The position numbers and the translations under genes were made by a program. Shown piece by piece: positions 1-9,217 of a stretch of 64,000 nucleotides of DNA. The DNA is taken from positions 558,001 to 622,000 of the forward strand of contig CAWBOY010000006.1 of NCBI GenBank assembly GCA_963790585.1, given 5' to 3'. The DNA is from CAWBOY01 sp963790585 (GTDB lineage: Bacteria > Planctomycetota > Planctomycetia > Gemmatales > Gemmataceae). The notes beneath the pieces are model-generated. The model made no database searches, was not told the DNA's origin, and saw nothing but the letters and a program-made list of their open reading frames with translations. How positions within the stretch are numbered: the stretch's first letter is position 1; each line of letters starts with the position of its first letter.

Positions 1-263
1 TGGATCGTTTCATTCCCAGGCAGCGCGGGAGAGATTCTCGCGACCGACAGCATACGTGAGTAAACGATGGGCCGTCGCTGGAATATGAAGGACGAGTATA
101 AGCGCGGCGAGACTGATGAACAAGCGGCTAAGTGGAAATTGTAGAAGTCTTTTGGGTCATGGTGATTCAGTAAGGACGAAAACATTAGAGCCGTATTCGC
201 GTTGGCGAACTGGGAGGCACCGTCCAAAGTTGGTCTTTTCCAGTCGTTAACCCAACCACCTGT
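1..263. other. left-edge region without a recognisable gene
   Basis: No convincing gene. On the plus strand a reading frame open from the left edge ends with TAA at 61-63 and could be the last 20 codons of a gene lying outside the window. A second short frame (67-144, 25 codons) follows. Neither shows a recognisable motif. The rest, up to the stop of the minus-strand gene at 264, shows no clear hairpin or promoter. Confidence 0.3.
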
Positions 264-1031
264 TTATCGCTTCTCGGGCAGATGTTTCTCGAGGTAAGTC
301 GTAAGGTCCGCTAAAATGTATCGCATGGTCGAAAGCATCGTCTGTAGCGTCTCGATTCGCTCCTTTTCTGACATCGCATTCTGTCGCTCGATACGAACTG
401 CTACCGGAGCAACGTCGGCAAGAGTTCTTGATTCCGGAGAGCCACCGAGCCGTCTGCGGCGAATCTCGCCGAGCCAGGATTTTCGGGAGTATAAACTAGC
501 TTCGTCCGTGCCGAAGGATTGTTCGAACAATTCAATAAGAGTCAGCAGATAGACTTCGAAGCCCGCCGGGTCCGCCAATGACTTGGCAGTCTTGAATGAG
601 GTTGTGATAGTCTGGAAAAGGACGGATTGAGGGTCTGACCCGTTCACGAGGGACTGCTCTTCAGCTTCGCCGAGGGCATAATGCTTCAGCGTCGCTTTGA
701 AAACACGTCGTAGTCCCGCGGCGACCGTCGCATATGCTTTCGTCCGTTCCTCCTCCGTGACGCCAGGTCGTGCCTTGACTGAGTCCGTCAGAGTCTTACC
801 CACACTTCCATGATGACGCTTGCGGCAATGGTCCTGCCATACGTCACGCCATCGTGAGGCGGTGCTTTCCTGCAGAGTGGTTGTCTCCCATGCGGCAAGC
901 AAAGCGCAAAACGCAAACTCCGTTCGTTTCGGTGAAAGGCAAAGCTGCTGATACCTTTCCGTTTGAATGAAAAGGTCTTCAATTTTTCGATGAATGTCAA
1001 GTTGGTCGATTGAAGTTGTGATGCGTTTCAT
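264..1031 (-). CDS. hypothetical protein, possible partner/immunity protein of the upstream papain-like protein
   Basis: Family not recognised. The product is about 255 residues, soluble and mostly helical, rich in charged residues, with no signal peptide or membrane segment. I chose the ATG at 1031 over the TTG at 1049: it lies 4 nt after the stop of the upstream gene and has a GAGGAA ribosome-binding site inside the end of that gene, so the two are almost certainly translationally coupled. Since the upstream product resembles a papain-fold toxin, this could be its immunity or antitoxin partner. That is inference from arrangement only; it could equally be an unrelated co-transcribed gene. 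Confidence 0.6.
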   Translation of the reverse strand: MKRITTSIDQLDIHRKIEDLFIQTERYQQLCLSPKRTEFAFCALLAAWETTTLQESTASRWRDVWQDHCRKRHHGSVGKTLTDSVKARPGVTEEERTKAYATVAAGLRRVFKATLKHYALGEAEEQSLVNGSDPQSVLFQTITTSFKTAKSLADPAGFEVYLLTLIELFEQSFGTDEASLYSRKSWLGEIRRRRLGGSPESRTLADVAPVAVRIERQNAMSEKERIETLQTMLSTMRYILADLTTYLEKHLPEKR

Positions 1032-1035
1032 CGAA

Positions 1036-1362
1036 TTATTCCTCTTCAACGACCGTGATGACGAGCAGGTCCCAGTTTTCGAATAGGAGCTTGTAGTCGT
1101 CGATGAGCATTCCGTTCTCTCCAGTCATTTTATCATAGATACGATCGCCATCTCTTACCGCTCGATGAATATACCAGTAGACCTCTCCGCCACCTGGCGG
1201 GTGTACTTTCCCCAACTGCATCGTTTTCTCGTCGGGCGGAGCGATGTGAATTATTTCACCCGACCCACGCGCTTTTTTGATCCGCTCTGCGGCACGCTCG
1301 CAACCGCTCTGGAGTTCCTCGGCTGAATAAGGTTTCTTCTTTCGGAAACCGCTGGGCCACAT
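1036..1362 (-). CDS. small papain-fold (Tox-PL-like) protein, candidate toxin
   Basis: A 108-residue protein with no signal peptide. Visible pattern: Cys21 at the start of a helix (GCERAAERIKKA), then a strand region with His66 (YWYIHRAV) and Asp77 followed by a Gly-rich turn (RIYDKMTGENGM) and a helix plus terminal strand. A Cys at a helix start, then His, then Asp in a Y-D-x-x-T-G turn is how papain-like folds of bacterial polymorphic toxins look. This is my reading of the pattern, not a database hit. The protein stands alone, without the secretion and repeat modules toxins usually carry, so it could be a detached toxin domain or a housekeeping peptidase-like protein. It is coupled to the downstream gene at 264-1031. 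Confidence 0.5.
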   Translation of the reverse strand: MWPSGFRKKKPYSAEELQSGCERAAERIKKARGSGEIIHIAPPDEKTMQLGKVHPPGGGEVYWYIHRAVRDGDRIYDKMTGENGMLIDDYKLLFENWDLLVITVVEEE

Positions 1363-1607
1363 CGTGTGAATCTCGCGGGAGCGGCCGTAAGTGTGCGGGG
1401 CGTCATCGGCTTCATTATAAGGAAATCACCGCATGCCAGCGGGTACTTGTGGGGCCACCGCCATTAGATGCCGTGATCTCTGTTGTGCGAGGTCAAACAA
1501 GAGGTCGGAAGTATCAGATACGATTGGTTCAGCCCCTTACCATCCCCGCTCCCTCGCGATACCCTTTTCAGAGTAGCTTCGCTCCCCGAAAATCGACGGC
1601 ACCGATC

Positions 1608-4078
1608 ATGAAATGGTTCAAGACAGAATATCTCCTCAAAGGTCTCTTCCTCGGACTGGTGCTGTTCGCCGCACTCGATCAGGGGTTGCGGCCGACGGTG
1701 CCGCCGCTGGCGACCCTCGCGCCACTCAATCTCAGCATTCTTGGCGGATTGGTCCTCACGCTTCTTTTGGCGATGTTCCTAAGGTTGCGCGAAGGGTATC
1801 ACTTGCACGGCCGGCCTTTGCCCTTTCTGTTGTTTCTTTTGCTCGAAAGCCCCGCGTTTATCTACACGGGAGTATTGGGCGGCATCCTTTTCGGTTTGTA
1901 CCTGATTGATTTCCTATACCAGCGCGAGACGGCTGAGGAATTGCTCCTCTACTGTTCGCTTGGCGGTGCGCTTCTCGGCGTCGGCTTTGCCTATCTCAGC
2001 AAAGTTCGTCAGGCTGCGACCCGGATTGTCGCCTCAATGGTTTTGGCGATTCTTCTGACGATGGGAATCCTTTATTGGCTGCTCCAGTATCAGCCTTTGC
2101 AAGACCCGGTCCCCTTTGCCGTACAGATGCTCCTTGGCATCCCCTTTTTCTACCTGCTGACGTTCGCCGGCCGTGAGGAAGAGACCGAAGTCGAAATCGG
2201 TGCCGTTTGCTCTCTTCTGGCGATCGGCTTGTGGTTTTTGACTCACGATCACGTCAATCTGCAATCGGTCGGTTTTGTCGCTCCGGCGATCCTTTATCTC
2301 CTTTATGCCTTGCGGGTGTTGCCTTGGTTGCGCGTCGTCAAACATGCCTTTCGAGGCATAAGCTATGCGCGCGTCAATCACCATCGCAAGGCACTGCTCG
2401 CGTTTCGCCGTGCCTTGCATCTCGACCCGAATAATAGAATCGCCAAGGAAGGGTTTTGGCACGCGCACACGGAATTGGACCTATCTCAGCTGGCGAACGA
2501 GCCTGAGCTGCTTGCCATGCTCGACTTCCACTTATGCCTCGAACGTGCCGCGAGTCTGCTGTTGGAAGGTAAGCCGACACCGTCAAAAATGGACGAGGCG
2601 CGACGCCTGCTCGATTTGGTGCTCAGTCAACGGCCCGACCTCGCGCCCGCGGTCGATTATTGGCGTTCCGTCGCCCTTTTGCATGAACGACTCTACGATG
2701 AAGCAGCCGAGCTTCTGGAAAGGCTGCTCGATCCGACATACTACGGCGCGACGAACGCCGCTCGACGTGCCATTCTGCTCCAGGCCTGGCAGTTGGTGCT
2801 GACGGTGCATGAGGAGATGCGCCAGCGCGTCGGTCTGCCGCTGCTGGCGAAGCCGGGTCGGCGGATCGAAGCGATTTCCGCTGTAGAAACATCGTTGGCC
2901 GCCAATCCGGGCGACGAGCAGGTCGCTTACCTCAAACGGCTTCTGTATCAGGATTTGACCGAAGCGGAATATCGGCAAGCTAAAGAAACCCAAGCTGCTG
3001 CCACCGATGAGGGCGGCTTTTACTTTGATTATCGTTACGTACAGCAGATGGGATTGGCAGCGGTCAACGACGACAAACATTGGCAACGAGGCGGGGAGTA
3101 TTTGCGTATGGCCGCCGACGGCATGCCGGCCCTCGGGCCGACGCTTTTTGTCGAGATAGCCAAGGCTCATCAGCGCACGGCCACGAGCAAGACGCGATCC
3201 ATAACTTCGAGCTGGCAAAGCGCACCGGCCGAGCCGCGGGCGTGAGCAATTTGGCCGACGCCGAACGCCGAGCCTATTTCGCTACCGTCAAATATCTAGG
3301 CGAATATGCCGTATTTCACGGCGACGTCGACGCCGCCCTGGAAAACTATCATCTCTATACCGAGTCCGAAAACTCCGGAATAGAGATCTATCGCGTGCTG
3401 GCCGAGCTTTACGAAAAGAAAGGAGACGCTCTCTCCGCCGCCCGCGCGACCGATCAGGGGTTGCTCTACAACGCCAAAGACCGCGACCTTTTGGAGAAAA
3501 AGGACCGCTATTATTATTCCATTTCGCCCGAGGTGGTCCAAGAACGGCTGGAGGCGATACGTCCGGGATTCGACGTGGCGTATTGCATCAACAAATCCAA
3601 GGCGATCCTCGACAGCCCCGCGAACGATCTCGAATGGCTCGATGTGGCAGCACATCTGCTCCACCTCGCCACACTGATCGCACCCGCGAATCTGATGGCA
3701 CGGGTGCTGCTCGCTCGACTCAAACTGCGGTACGGCGAGCGCGACGAAGCGATTCAGATCTTGGAAGCCGTGCGCTCGCCAAAGCCGGAGACATTCGCGG
3801 CCGACGATGAGGAGGCATGGTTTATTAGCTGCCAGATACTTGGCGATCTGTATATGGAAATCGGCAAGCCTGAGCTGGCTGTTCAGGCCTTTCACGACTT
3901 TCGCAAGAGCGTCCGCAGCGGCGCCAAGACATACTTCAAGCTGGGACAGGCCTATGAACAGCTCGGCGACGCGGCACGGGCGATTAAGTGCTACAAACAA
4001 GTGATCGTCTACGATGGCAATCCACTAGCGCCTGACGCCTATAGCGCGATGCACCGGTTGCAAGCGAGCGGTACCTGA
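1608..4078 (+). CDS. membrane protein with C-terminal TPR repeats (frameshifted)
   Basis: About eight hydrophobic segments fill the first ~270 codons. TPR-like helices follow (for example HRKALLAFRRALHLDPNN) and continue to the end (EQLGDAARAIKCYKQVI). The frame runs from 1608 to 3245 and is continued, shifted by one missing base, by a frame that is clearly the same protein: Q-R near 3177 joins G-H-E-Q-D-A-I-H-N-F in the next frame. Restoring one base near 3178 gives one protein of about 823 residues. The ATG at 1608 sits just before the first hydrophobic segment; an upstream in-frame start at 1449 adds an unlikely Arg/Pro-rich leader. Function is unknown; TPRs suggest a scaffold for protein contacts at the membrane. 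Confidence 0.75.
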
Positions 4079-4083
4079 TTGGA

Positions 4084-4150
4084 TTTATATAGCCGCCAGC
4101 TTGCCGGCGGTGTCCCTAGTTTACCGCCGGCAAGCTGGCGGCTATATAAA
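4084..4150. terminator. 28-bp perfect inverted repeat between convergent genes
   Basis: Arms 4084-4111 and 4123-4150 are exact reverse complements with an 11-nt loop. The core of each arm is itself GC-rich (agccgccagcttgccggcgg), and the outer ends are A/T (tttatata), so the transcript has a U-rich tail on either strand. It lies between the stops of the TPR gene (4078, plus) and the AI-2E gene (4160, minus), so it can end transcription both ways. Related but shorter palindromes occur near 48605 and 49650, so this is also a dispersed repeat family. Confidence 0.65.
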
Positions 4151-4159
4151 ATCAGGTCA

Positions 4160-5446
4160 TTATTCTTCGTGAATTCGCTTATGAATGCCGCTGGCGTCGT
4201 GAAAGCGTTCTTCCGCCACCGCGGTTTGTGATATTGTGGTGTCATCAAGGAAGTCGAACTCTGATCCGCCGGGTGTCGTGGCGAGGTCCTCGTCAGGCGT
4301 ATCCGATTCATCGGTGCCCATTAAATTAGCCCACGGGCTCCAACCGGGGACATGCACGCAAATCGTACGGACGACGGCCATCAGCGGCATGGCGAGGAAC
4401 AAGCCGGCCGTATGCCAAACCTGTTCCCAGAAAAGACAGGCCAGCATCACCGTGGTCGCGTTCAATTCCATGCCGCGGCCCATGACGACCGGCACGATCA
4501 AATACCCTTCCAGAACGATAAACGCCGTGTAAAAGACAAGAATGCCGATGGCCACCCAGGCGGAGGGACAGGTGACGAACGCGTCGAGCGTCGGGCCGAT
4601 TCCCGCGAGAATGGGTCCGAGGTAAGGGATGTAGAGCAGCACCCCTGTAAGCAAGGCCCAGGTCGTATATTGAGTCAACCCAAGCGCGTAGTACAAGAGC
4701 CCCAGAAATAGCGACATGGCGATGTTGATAAACGTGCGCCACAGGATGTAAACACGGATCTGATTGCCCATGTCGCGCAACGCCTCCGCTACTCGTTCGC
4801 GGACAGGCGGGCTTGGGCCGAAAATCTGCGTCAAATGCCGATTGAGCATCGGCCCTTCGATGAGCATGAATAACAAGATGAAAGTAACCAGAATGCATTG
4901 CCATGAAAAACTGGCGCTCGCGCCGACTAGATTGCTCAAGAATTGCGGGTCGTTGACAATAATCTTGATCTTCTGATACAGGCCTGATTGATCGGGATCG
5001 AGAGGTAAGTATTGCGAGTCTTTTTCGATTGCCCACGGACTGCTGCTAACAACCTTCGACCGGAATTGGGCATAGACCGATTTTAACTTCGGCTCATTGC
5101 CCGCGTCGATCACGAATTTGCTTCCCATAACAACGAAGCCAGCGACGACGAGGAGTACGATCGCCACTCCGCTCGTCACCACGATCAAGCTTGCCAGGCT
5201 CCACGGAAATCGAATTCGGCCTGCCCACGGCCAAATCCAAGGAAAGGACTTGCGAACGGTCAAGCCGATGGCCGGGACGCCGGGATTGTGCATCCATCCG
5301 ACCATGGGCCAAAGCATGGCCGTGAATAAGAGGGCCAAGACCATGGGAATAAAGACGGCGCGGCCGACATACAAGCCCAGGACCAACGCCAGCAAGATGA
5401 GGAGATTGAATCCCCATCGTGTGGCAGTGCTCATAGTCAGGTTCAT
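4160..5446 (-). CDS. AI-2E family transporter (permease)
   Basis: A 428-residue integral membrane protein with about eight transmembrane helices: two at the N-terminus, one after a short cytoplasmic stretch, a large central soluble loop, then a cluster of five in the second half (including LLTGVLLYIPYLGPILAGIGP). The Y-L-G-P-I-L-x-G-I segment is typical of the AI-2E/UPF0118 family (TqsA/PerM type). The family exports small molecules or exchanges Na+/H+; the substrate cannot be told from sequence. The start overlaps the folD stop (ATGA at 5443-5446), so the two are co-transcribed. The C-terminal ~50 residues are acidic, hydrophilic and probably cytoplasmic. Confidence 0.85.
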   Translation of the reverse strand: MNLTMSTATRWGFNLLILLALVLGLYVGRAVFIPMVLALLFTAMLWPMVGWMHNPGVPAIGLTVRKSFPWIWPWAGRIRFPWSLASLIVVTSGVAIVLLVVAGFVVMGSKFVIDAGNEPKLKSVYAQFRSKVVSSSPWAIEKDSQYLPLDPDQSGLYQKIKIIVNDPQFLSNLVGASASFSWQCILVTFILLFMLIEGPMLNRHLTQIFGPSPPVRERVAEALRDMGNQIRVYILWRTFINIAMSLFLGLLYYALGLTQYTTWALLTGVLLYIPYLGPILAGIGPTLDAFVTCPSAWVAIGILVFYTAFIVLEGYLIVPVVMGRGMELNATTVMLACLFWEQVWHTAGLFLAMPLMAVVRTICVHVPGWSPWANLMGTDESDTPDEDLATTPGGSEFDFLDDTTISQTAVAEERFHDASGIHKRIHEE

Positions 5447-6330
5447 ACGGCGTCGGCCCCTTCCGATTGCCTGCCAGTTTGCAAGCGTGCCGCTTGCAGC
5501 GTGTTGTACAAAAGCATGGTGATAGTCATTGGGCCAACGCCACCTGGAACCGGGGTGATCAATGACGCAATGGGACGCACCGACTCGAAATCAACATCTC
5601 CCGTCCAGCCGCCTGTTTCCGTTCGATTCATACCCACATCAATGATTACGGCGCCCTTCTTGACCATTTCGCCAGTGACGATGCTGGCTTTGCCAATGGC
5701 CGCGACGACAACATCCGCTTGCCTTGTAATATCGGCAAGATCAGGTGTGCGACTGTGGCAAACCGTCACGGTCGCGTCGACTCCTTTGAGCATAAAGATT
5801 AAAGCCATCGGTTTGCCGACGATATTGCTTCGCCCCAAGACCACGACGTGCTTGCCTTGGAGCGGCACGTTTGAGCGCACCAGCATTTGATAAATACCGT
5901 GCGGCGTGCAAGCCAAATAGCGCGGCCGGCCAGCCGCAAGCCTTCCAAGGCTCACGGTGCTGAAGCCATCGACGTCTTTAAGCGGATCGACCGCTTCTAT
6001 GATCGTGGCTTCGTCGAGCTGGCGTGGGAGAGGCAACTGGGGCAATATACCGTGAACGCGGGGGTCGGAATTGAGATATTCGAGTAAGGAGAGATACTCT
6101 TGTAGTGAAGCATTTTCAGGGAGCTCGTGGAGCCAGCTAACAATGCCGACTTTCTCACAAGCCCGTCGCTTGTTGCGGACATAAGCTTGGCTTTCGGGTC
6201 GCCGACCGACAAGGATTGCGGCGAGCCCGGGGCTTACGCCTACCTCCTTAACAAAAGCAGCTACGTCCGCGGTGATTTCCGCCAGCATTGCCTGGGCGAG
6301 TTGCTTGCCATCAAGGATCAGACCAGACAT
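5443..6330 (-). CDS. folD: bifunctional methylenetetrahydrofolate dehydrogenase / methenyltetrahydrofolate cyclohydrolase
   Basis: The 295-residue product has the full FolD signature: Y-V-R-N-K-R with the catalytic Lys at position 54, the QLPLP motif, the NADP-binding V-V-L-G-R-S-N-I-V-G-K-P loop, and the C-terminal P-V-P-G-G-V-G-P-M-T block. It interconverts methylene-, methenyl- and formyl-tetrahydrofolate in the cytoplasm for purine and formyl-Met synthesis. Length is normal for the family. It is first in an operon with the AI-2E-type permease, which overlaps its stop by 4 nt. Confidence 0.97.
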   Translation of the reverse strand: MSGLILDGKQLAQAMLAEITADVAAFVKEVGVSPGLAAILVGRRPESQAYVRNKRRACEKVGIVSWLHELPENASLQEYLSLLEYLNSDPRVHGILPQLPLPRQLDEATIIEAVDPLKDVDGFSTVSLGRLAAGRPRYLACTPHGIYQMLVRSNVPLQGKHVVVLGRSNIVGKPMALIFMLKGVDATVTVCHSRTPDLADITRQADVVVAAIGKASIVTGEMVKKGAVIIDVGMNRTETGGWTGDVDFESVRPIASLITPVPGGVGPMTITMLLYNTLQAARLQTGRQSEGADAV

Positions 6331-6351
6331 GAAAGGCCTCTCTTGTCATCG

Positions 6352-6627
6352 TCACGAGCGCGACCGCTCGTCCTTTCTCGGAAGATTTGAGAATAACTCA
6401 AGGTTCGTGTGGCTACAAGCTTCCAGAACATGCCATTCCTCCATGGCGTGCAGCTTGCTCAATAGTATTTCGTGGCACGATTGGCAATCTCCGTACAAAC
6501 GCTTTGATCGATGCCACAAGTCTGAAATATGCGTAATCCATGAGGCCTCCCACGGATTACGTCTTGAGTTTTCGCTGATCCGTCGATATTGACTCAAGGT
6601 GGCCCGGTTTGTGCTATGCGGCGGCAC
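6352..6627 (-). CDS. small hypothetical protein (uncertain)
   Basis: Open frame of 91 codons starting with GTG, 21 nt upstream of folD on the same strand. It contains a CxxC-His cluster (CQSCHEI) and a further C-S-H, which would suit a small metal-binding protein. No family was recognised, and the start is weak and close to the neighbouring plus-strand gene. Another frame covers part of it on the plus strand. I list it because otherwise 6331-6663 has no gene. Confidence 0.3.
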   Translation of the reverse strand: MPPHSTNRATLSQYRRISENSRRNPWEASWITHISDLWHRSKRLYGDCQSCHEILLSKLHAMEEWHVLEACSHTNLELFSNLPRKDERSRS

Positions 6628-6663
6628 GGGGCACGCCCCATCTCCAGCGCTCTATACCAACGC

Positions 6664-7568
6664 ATGAAAAAAACGCCTGTATCAAGTTCGTTATTAAGGT
6701 GCATCGGCATCACAACCGTTCTTTTGGCTTGCCCGCCAACGAGCGTTGCGTGCAGCTGCCAATAGCGACGCCCTACAGCTGGCTAGACCAAGATTCCGTA
6801 CTACCTCGAAACTGGTTTCAGGACGCCGCGAGCCAGACGCCGACTACGGATGCTCGAAGCCGTGGCATACATCTGTTTCGCATCCCAACCTATTTAAGTG
6901 ATCCTGTCGGCCTGGACCTCGAAGACCCAAGTGCGGGCGACTCGTCGGCAGCGAGCGATCCGGGACCCGATTGGCTGCAATTCGCAATGGGAAATGACAA
7001 TCCGTTCTTCGACCTGCGCCATCGCGGCGATCCGGGAGGGGTGGGGTACTATAAGGTGTCGTCGCAGGTGCAATTATTCGACGCTAAAAAAACCGGATGC
7101 GCGCTGGGGTTCCAAGGTGTTACTCCCGCTGGACCCGAGCAGGTCGGAAATTTCGACGGGCCGACCGTCTTTCGACCATCCGTGACCTTGTTCCATGAGC
7201 TTGACGATGGAACCGCCGTTCAAGGATTCCTTGGCCGGCAACTTCGGGTCGACTCCTTTAGCGGCGCCCGAATAAACCAAGGGGTCGAATACGGACTGAC
7301 ATTGCATCGACCCTTGGCCACGGACGATTTACAGGGGTTCAAAAATGTCTTCGTCTTCGTTGAAGCACTGGGCCGTTACCGCTACGAGGCGGGTACTGGT
7401 GTTGCGGCGCCCTTATACGGTGGCGCGCCAAACACTTTCGAGTTTGTGCCCGGCCTGCATTTCAAAATGAACGACAATTGGTGGGTGTCGGGCGGCGTTG
7501 TCCTCCCGCTCAATCAATCGACCAACGAGTTGCGGCTCTGGCAACTGACGTGCTCGTTTCAATTTTAA
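6664..7568 (+). CDS. secreted/outer-membrane-like protein (frameshifted near the signal peptide)
   Basis: The ATG at 6664 opens a clear signal peptide (MKKTPVSSSLLRC... ending A-C-S-C) that stops after 33 codons at about 6763. The rest is in the preceding frame and runs to 7568. One missing base around 6745-6765 would join them into a protein of about 300 residues. The mature part has alternating short strands, phrases such as LHFKMNDNWWVSGGVVLPLN, and a terminal C-S-F-Q-F ending in Phe, as in outer-membrane beta-barrels. It lacks a recognisable family motif. If the frameshift is a sequence error, it is probably a surface or envelope protein of unknown role. Confidence 0.6.
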
Positions 7569-7735
7569 CCAGCTCAAATCGAATCTCAAATTTTATTCGC
7601 AAGCGCCGGAATCCGGCTAGAGCCCAGGCGCGTGCGACTACTTCAAAGGATTCGTTTACACTCACAAAGACACCTCATGCTCTTGCCCATTGTCATCGCG
7701 TCCAGTAGTTTCCATCAAAGGTAGGTAGATTTCGC

Positions 7736-8551
7736 TTGGCCTTTTCAGACGCCGTCATGGGTTTCTTTCAAAAGTTATGGGGTAGCCCGAAAAGACCGGC
7801 CTTGAAGGTTGGCCAATGCAGTCTGCGCGGCAATGTTCGGGACAATAACGAGGATTCAATTGAGGTTCTCGCGTTGCCGCAAATGACGCTGTGCCTCGTC
7901 GCCGACGGTATGGGTGGCCAGGCAGCAGGAGAGGTCGCCAGCAAACATGCTGTCGAGGTCGTGGCTCGGGAGCTCAAAAGCTCAATAACGAGCAAGTCGA
8001 GCAACGAGGAAATCAAAAGCCTTATTAGTGCCGCTGGCCTTAAAGCCAACCTCGAAGTGCTGGCAATGTCCGCCGAAAACCGCACTCGGCGGAATATGGG
8101 ATCGACGCTCCTGCTGGCGTTGGGGCTAAAAGGAAGTTCACAGATCTTTGTTGCCAACTTAGGCGATAGTCGGGCCTACCAAATTCGCGACAGCAAAATC
8201 ATACAATTGACAGTCGATCACACAATAACGCAGGCGCTCCTAGACGCCAAAACCATAACACCCGAGCAGGCCAAGACGCACCCTTATCGCAACTCCCTCT
8301 GCAAATACGTCGGCTGTCCTGATCTCCAAGAGGGGCCCGACGCGAAGATCGTGCCGGTTCAAACGGGGGACCGCTATTTGCTCTGTTCCGACGGCATCAG
8401 CGGCGTGATATCGGATGAAGAGCTGTTGGCGTTTATCAAGGCTGAAAAAGATCCGCAGAAATGCGCTGACGGACTAGCACAGCTTGCCCTCGCAAATGGC
8501 TCTAGGGATAACGTTTCGTGCATTGTCATTGATGTCACCGATGGCAAATGA
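7736..8551 (+). CDS. PP2C-family protein serine/threonine phosphatase
   Basis: The 271-residue protein carries the PP2C motifs in order: R-D-N-N-E-D (residues 35-40), A-D-G-M-G-G (56-61), G-S-T-L-L, G-D-S-R-A-Y, C-S-D-G-I and a terminal S-R-D-N-V-S. The conserved aspartates bind two Mn/Mg ions. It is a stand-alone cytosolic phosphatase that likely reverses phosphorylation by Hanks-type kinases such as those elsewhere in the window. Start: TTG 7736 has an AAGGTAGG box 9 nt upstream, whereas ATG 7757 has none; both are possible and differ by 7 residues. Confidence 0.93.
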   Translation: MAFSDAVMGFFQKLWGSPKRPALKVGQCSLRGNVRDNNEDSIEVLALPQMTLCLVADGMGGQAAGEVASKHAVEVVARELKSSITSKSSNEEIKSLISAAGLKANLEVLAMSAENRTRRNMGSTLLLALGLKGSSQIFVANLGDSRAYQIRDSKIIQLTVDHTITQALLDAKTITPEQAKTHPYRNSLCKYVGCPDLQEGPDAKIVPVQTGDRYLLCSDGISGVISDEELLAFIKAEKDPQKCADGLAQLALANGSRDNVSCIVIDVTDGK

Positions 8552-8560
8552 CGCCGCGGA

Positions 8561-9010
8561 TCAATCGACACGCACTCCAAGCGACAGCAATAGGTTGGCG
8601 AATCGCTGCTGGTCTCCCGTCTGAATCGTCAACACGTGGTCGGCTGTCTCGACGGCAGCGTAGAAGTCCCATTTCTTGATCGGCTCCAGCTTTAGGTCCA
8701 ATCCAGCCTCTAAAATGACCTTGCGGTAGTCTTGCCACGCCGGCGGATCGCCCGCGAGCTTATACGGATCGTCTTCCATTTGCGCCATCGTGTTCACGAT
8801 GTCTACCGGGACGGCGGAAAGAATCGTTTCGAGGACTTGGGAGCAAGTCACTATGCCGGGCGCCAAATTTAGACAAACGAGTTCAGCATTAGGCCCTTTT
8901 TTTGTCGAGGCCGGATAATTGCCATCGGCGATCAGCACCTTGGCGTGGTGACCGGCTTTAGCCAACACTTCGTTGATCTTGGGATGAACAAGCCGACGAT
9001 AAAGGAGCAT
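8561..9010 (-). CDS. RbsD/FucU-family sugar mutarotase
   Basis: 149 residues from the ATG at 9010; an upstream in-frame start at 9082 adds 24 non-conserved residues. The G-H-x(6)-A-D-G-N-Y-P stretch near residues 20-33 is the RbsD/FucU active-site segment, and a C-terminal Y-A-A-V-x-T-x-D region follows. Family members convert cyclic forms of ribose or fucose (pyranase or mutarotase) in the cytoplasm. The closer match to FucU-type sequence (F-Y-A-A-V-E-T-A) makes L-fucose-type sugars likely, but the substrate is not certain. It is convergent with the PP2C gene, with 9 nt between their ends. Confidence 0.85.
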   Translation of the reverse strand: MLLYRRLVHPKINEVLAKAGHHAKVLIADGNYPASTKKGPNAELVCLNLAPGIVTCSQVLETILSAVPVDIVNTMAQMEDDPYKLAGDPPAWQDYRKVILEAGLDLKLEPIKKWDFYAAVETADHVLTIQTGDQQRFANLLLSLGVRVD

Positions 9011-9217
9011 CGCAGATACCTCGTCAAGGAACGGACATTTTACCGGGCCGCAGTCAGAGAGACCGCGACCGCGCCGCGTCATTCTTTACTCAATTGTGGC
9101 CAACCGCAATCTGAAAGTCACGCGCCGCCGCCTCATTCCCGGAAAGTGTGTTAAAGTCTAACATGGGACTCGTGTTTTTCCGCGGCGCCCGGCCCCCTGT
9201 CTTCACGAGATCTACTC

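Noticed and set aside
2583..3218. 211-codon minus-strand frame in the TPR gene
   Set aside because: Shadow of the plus-strand TPR protein.
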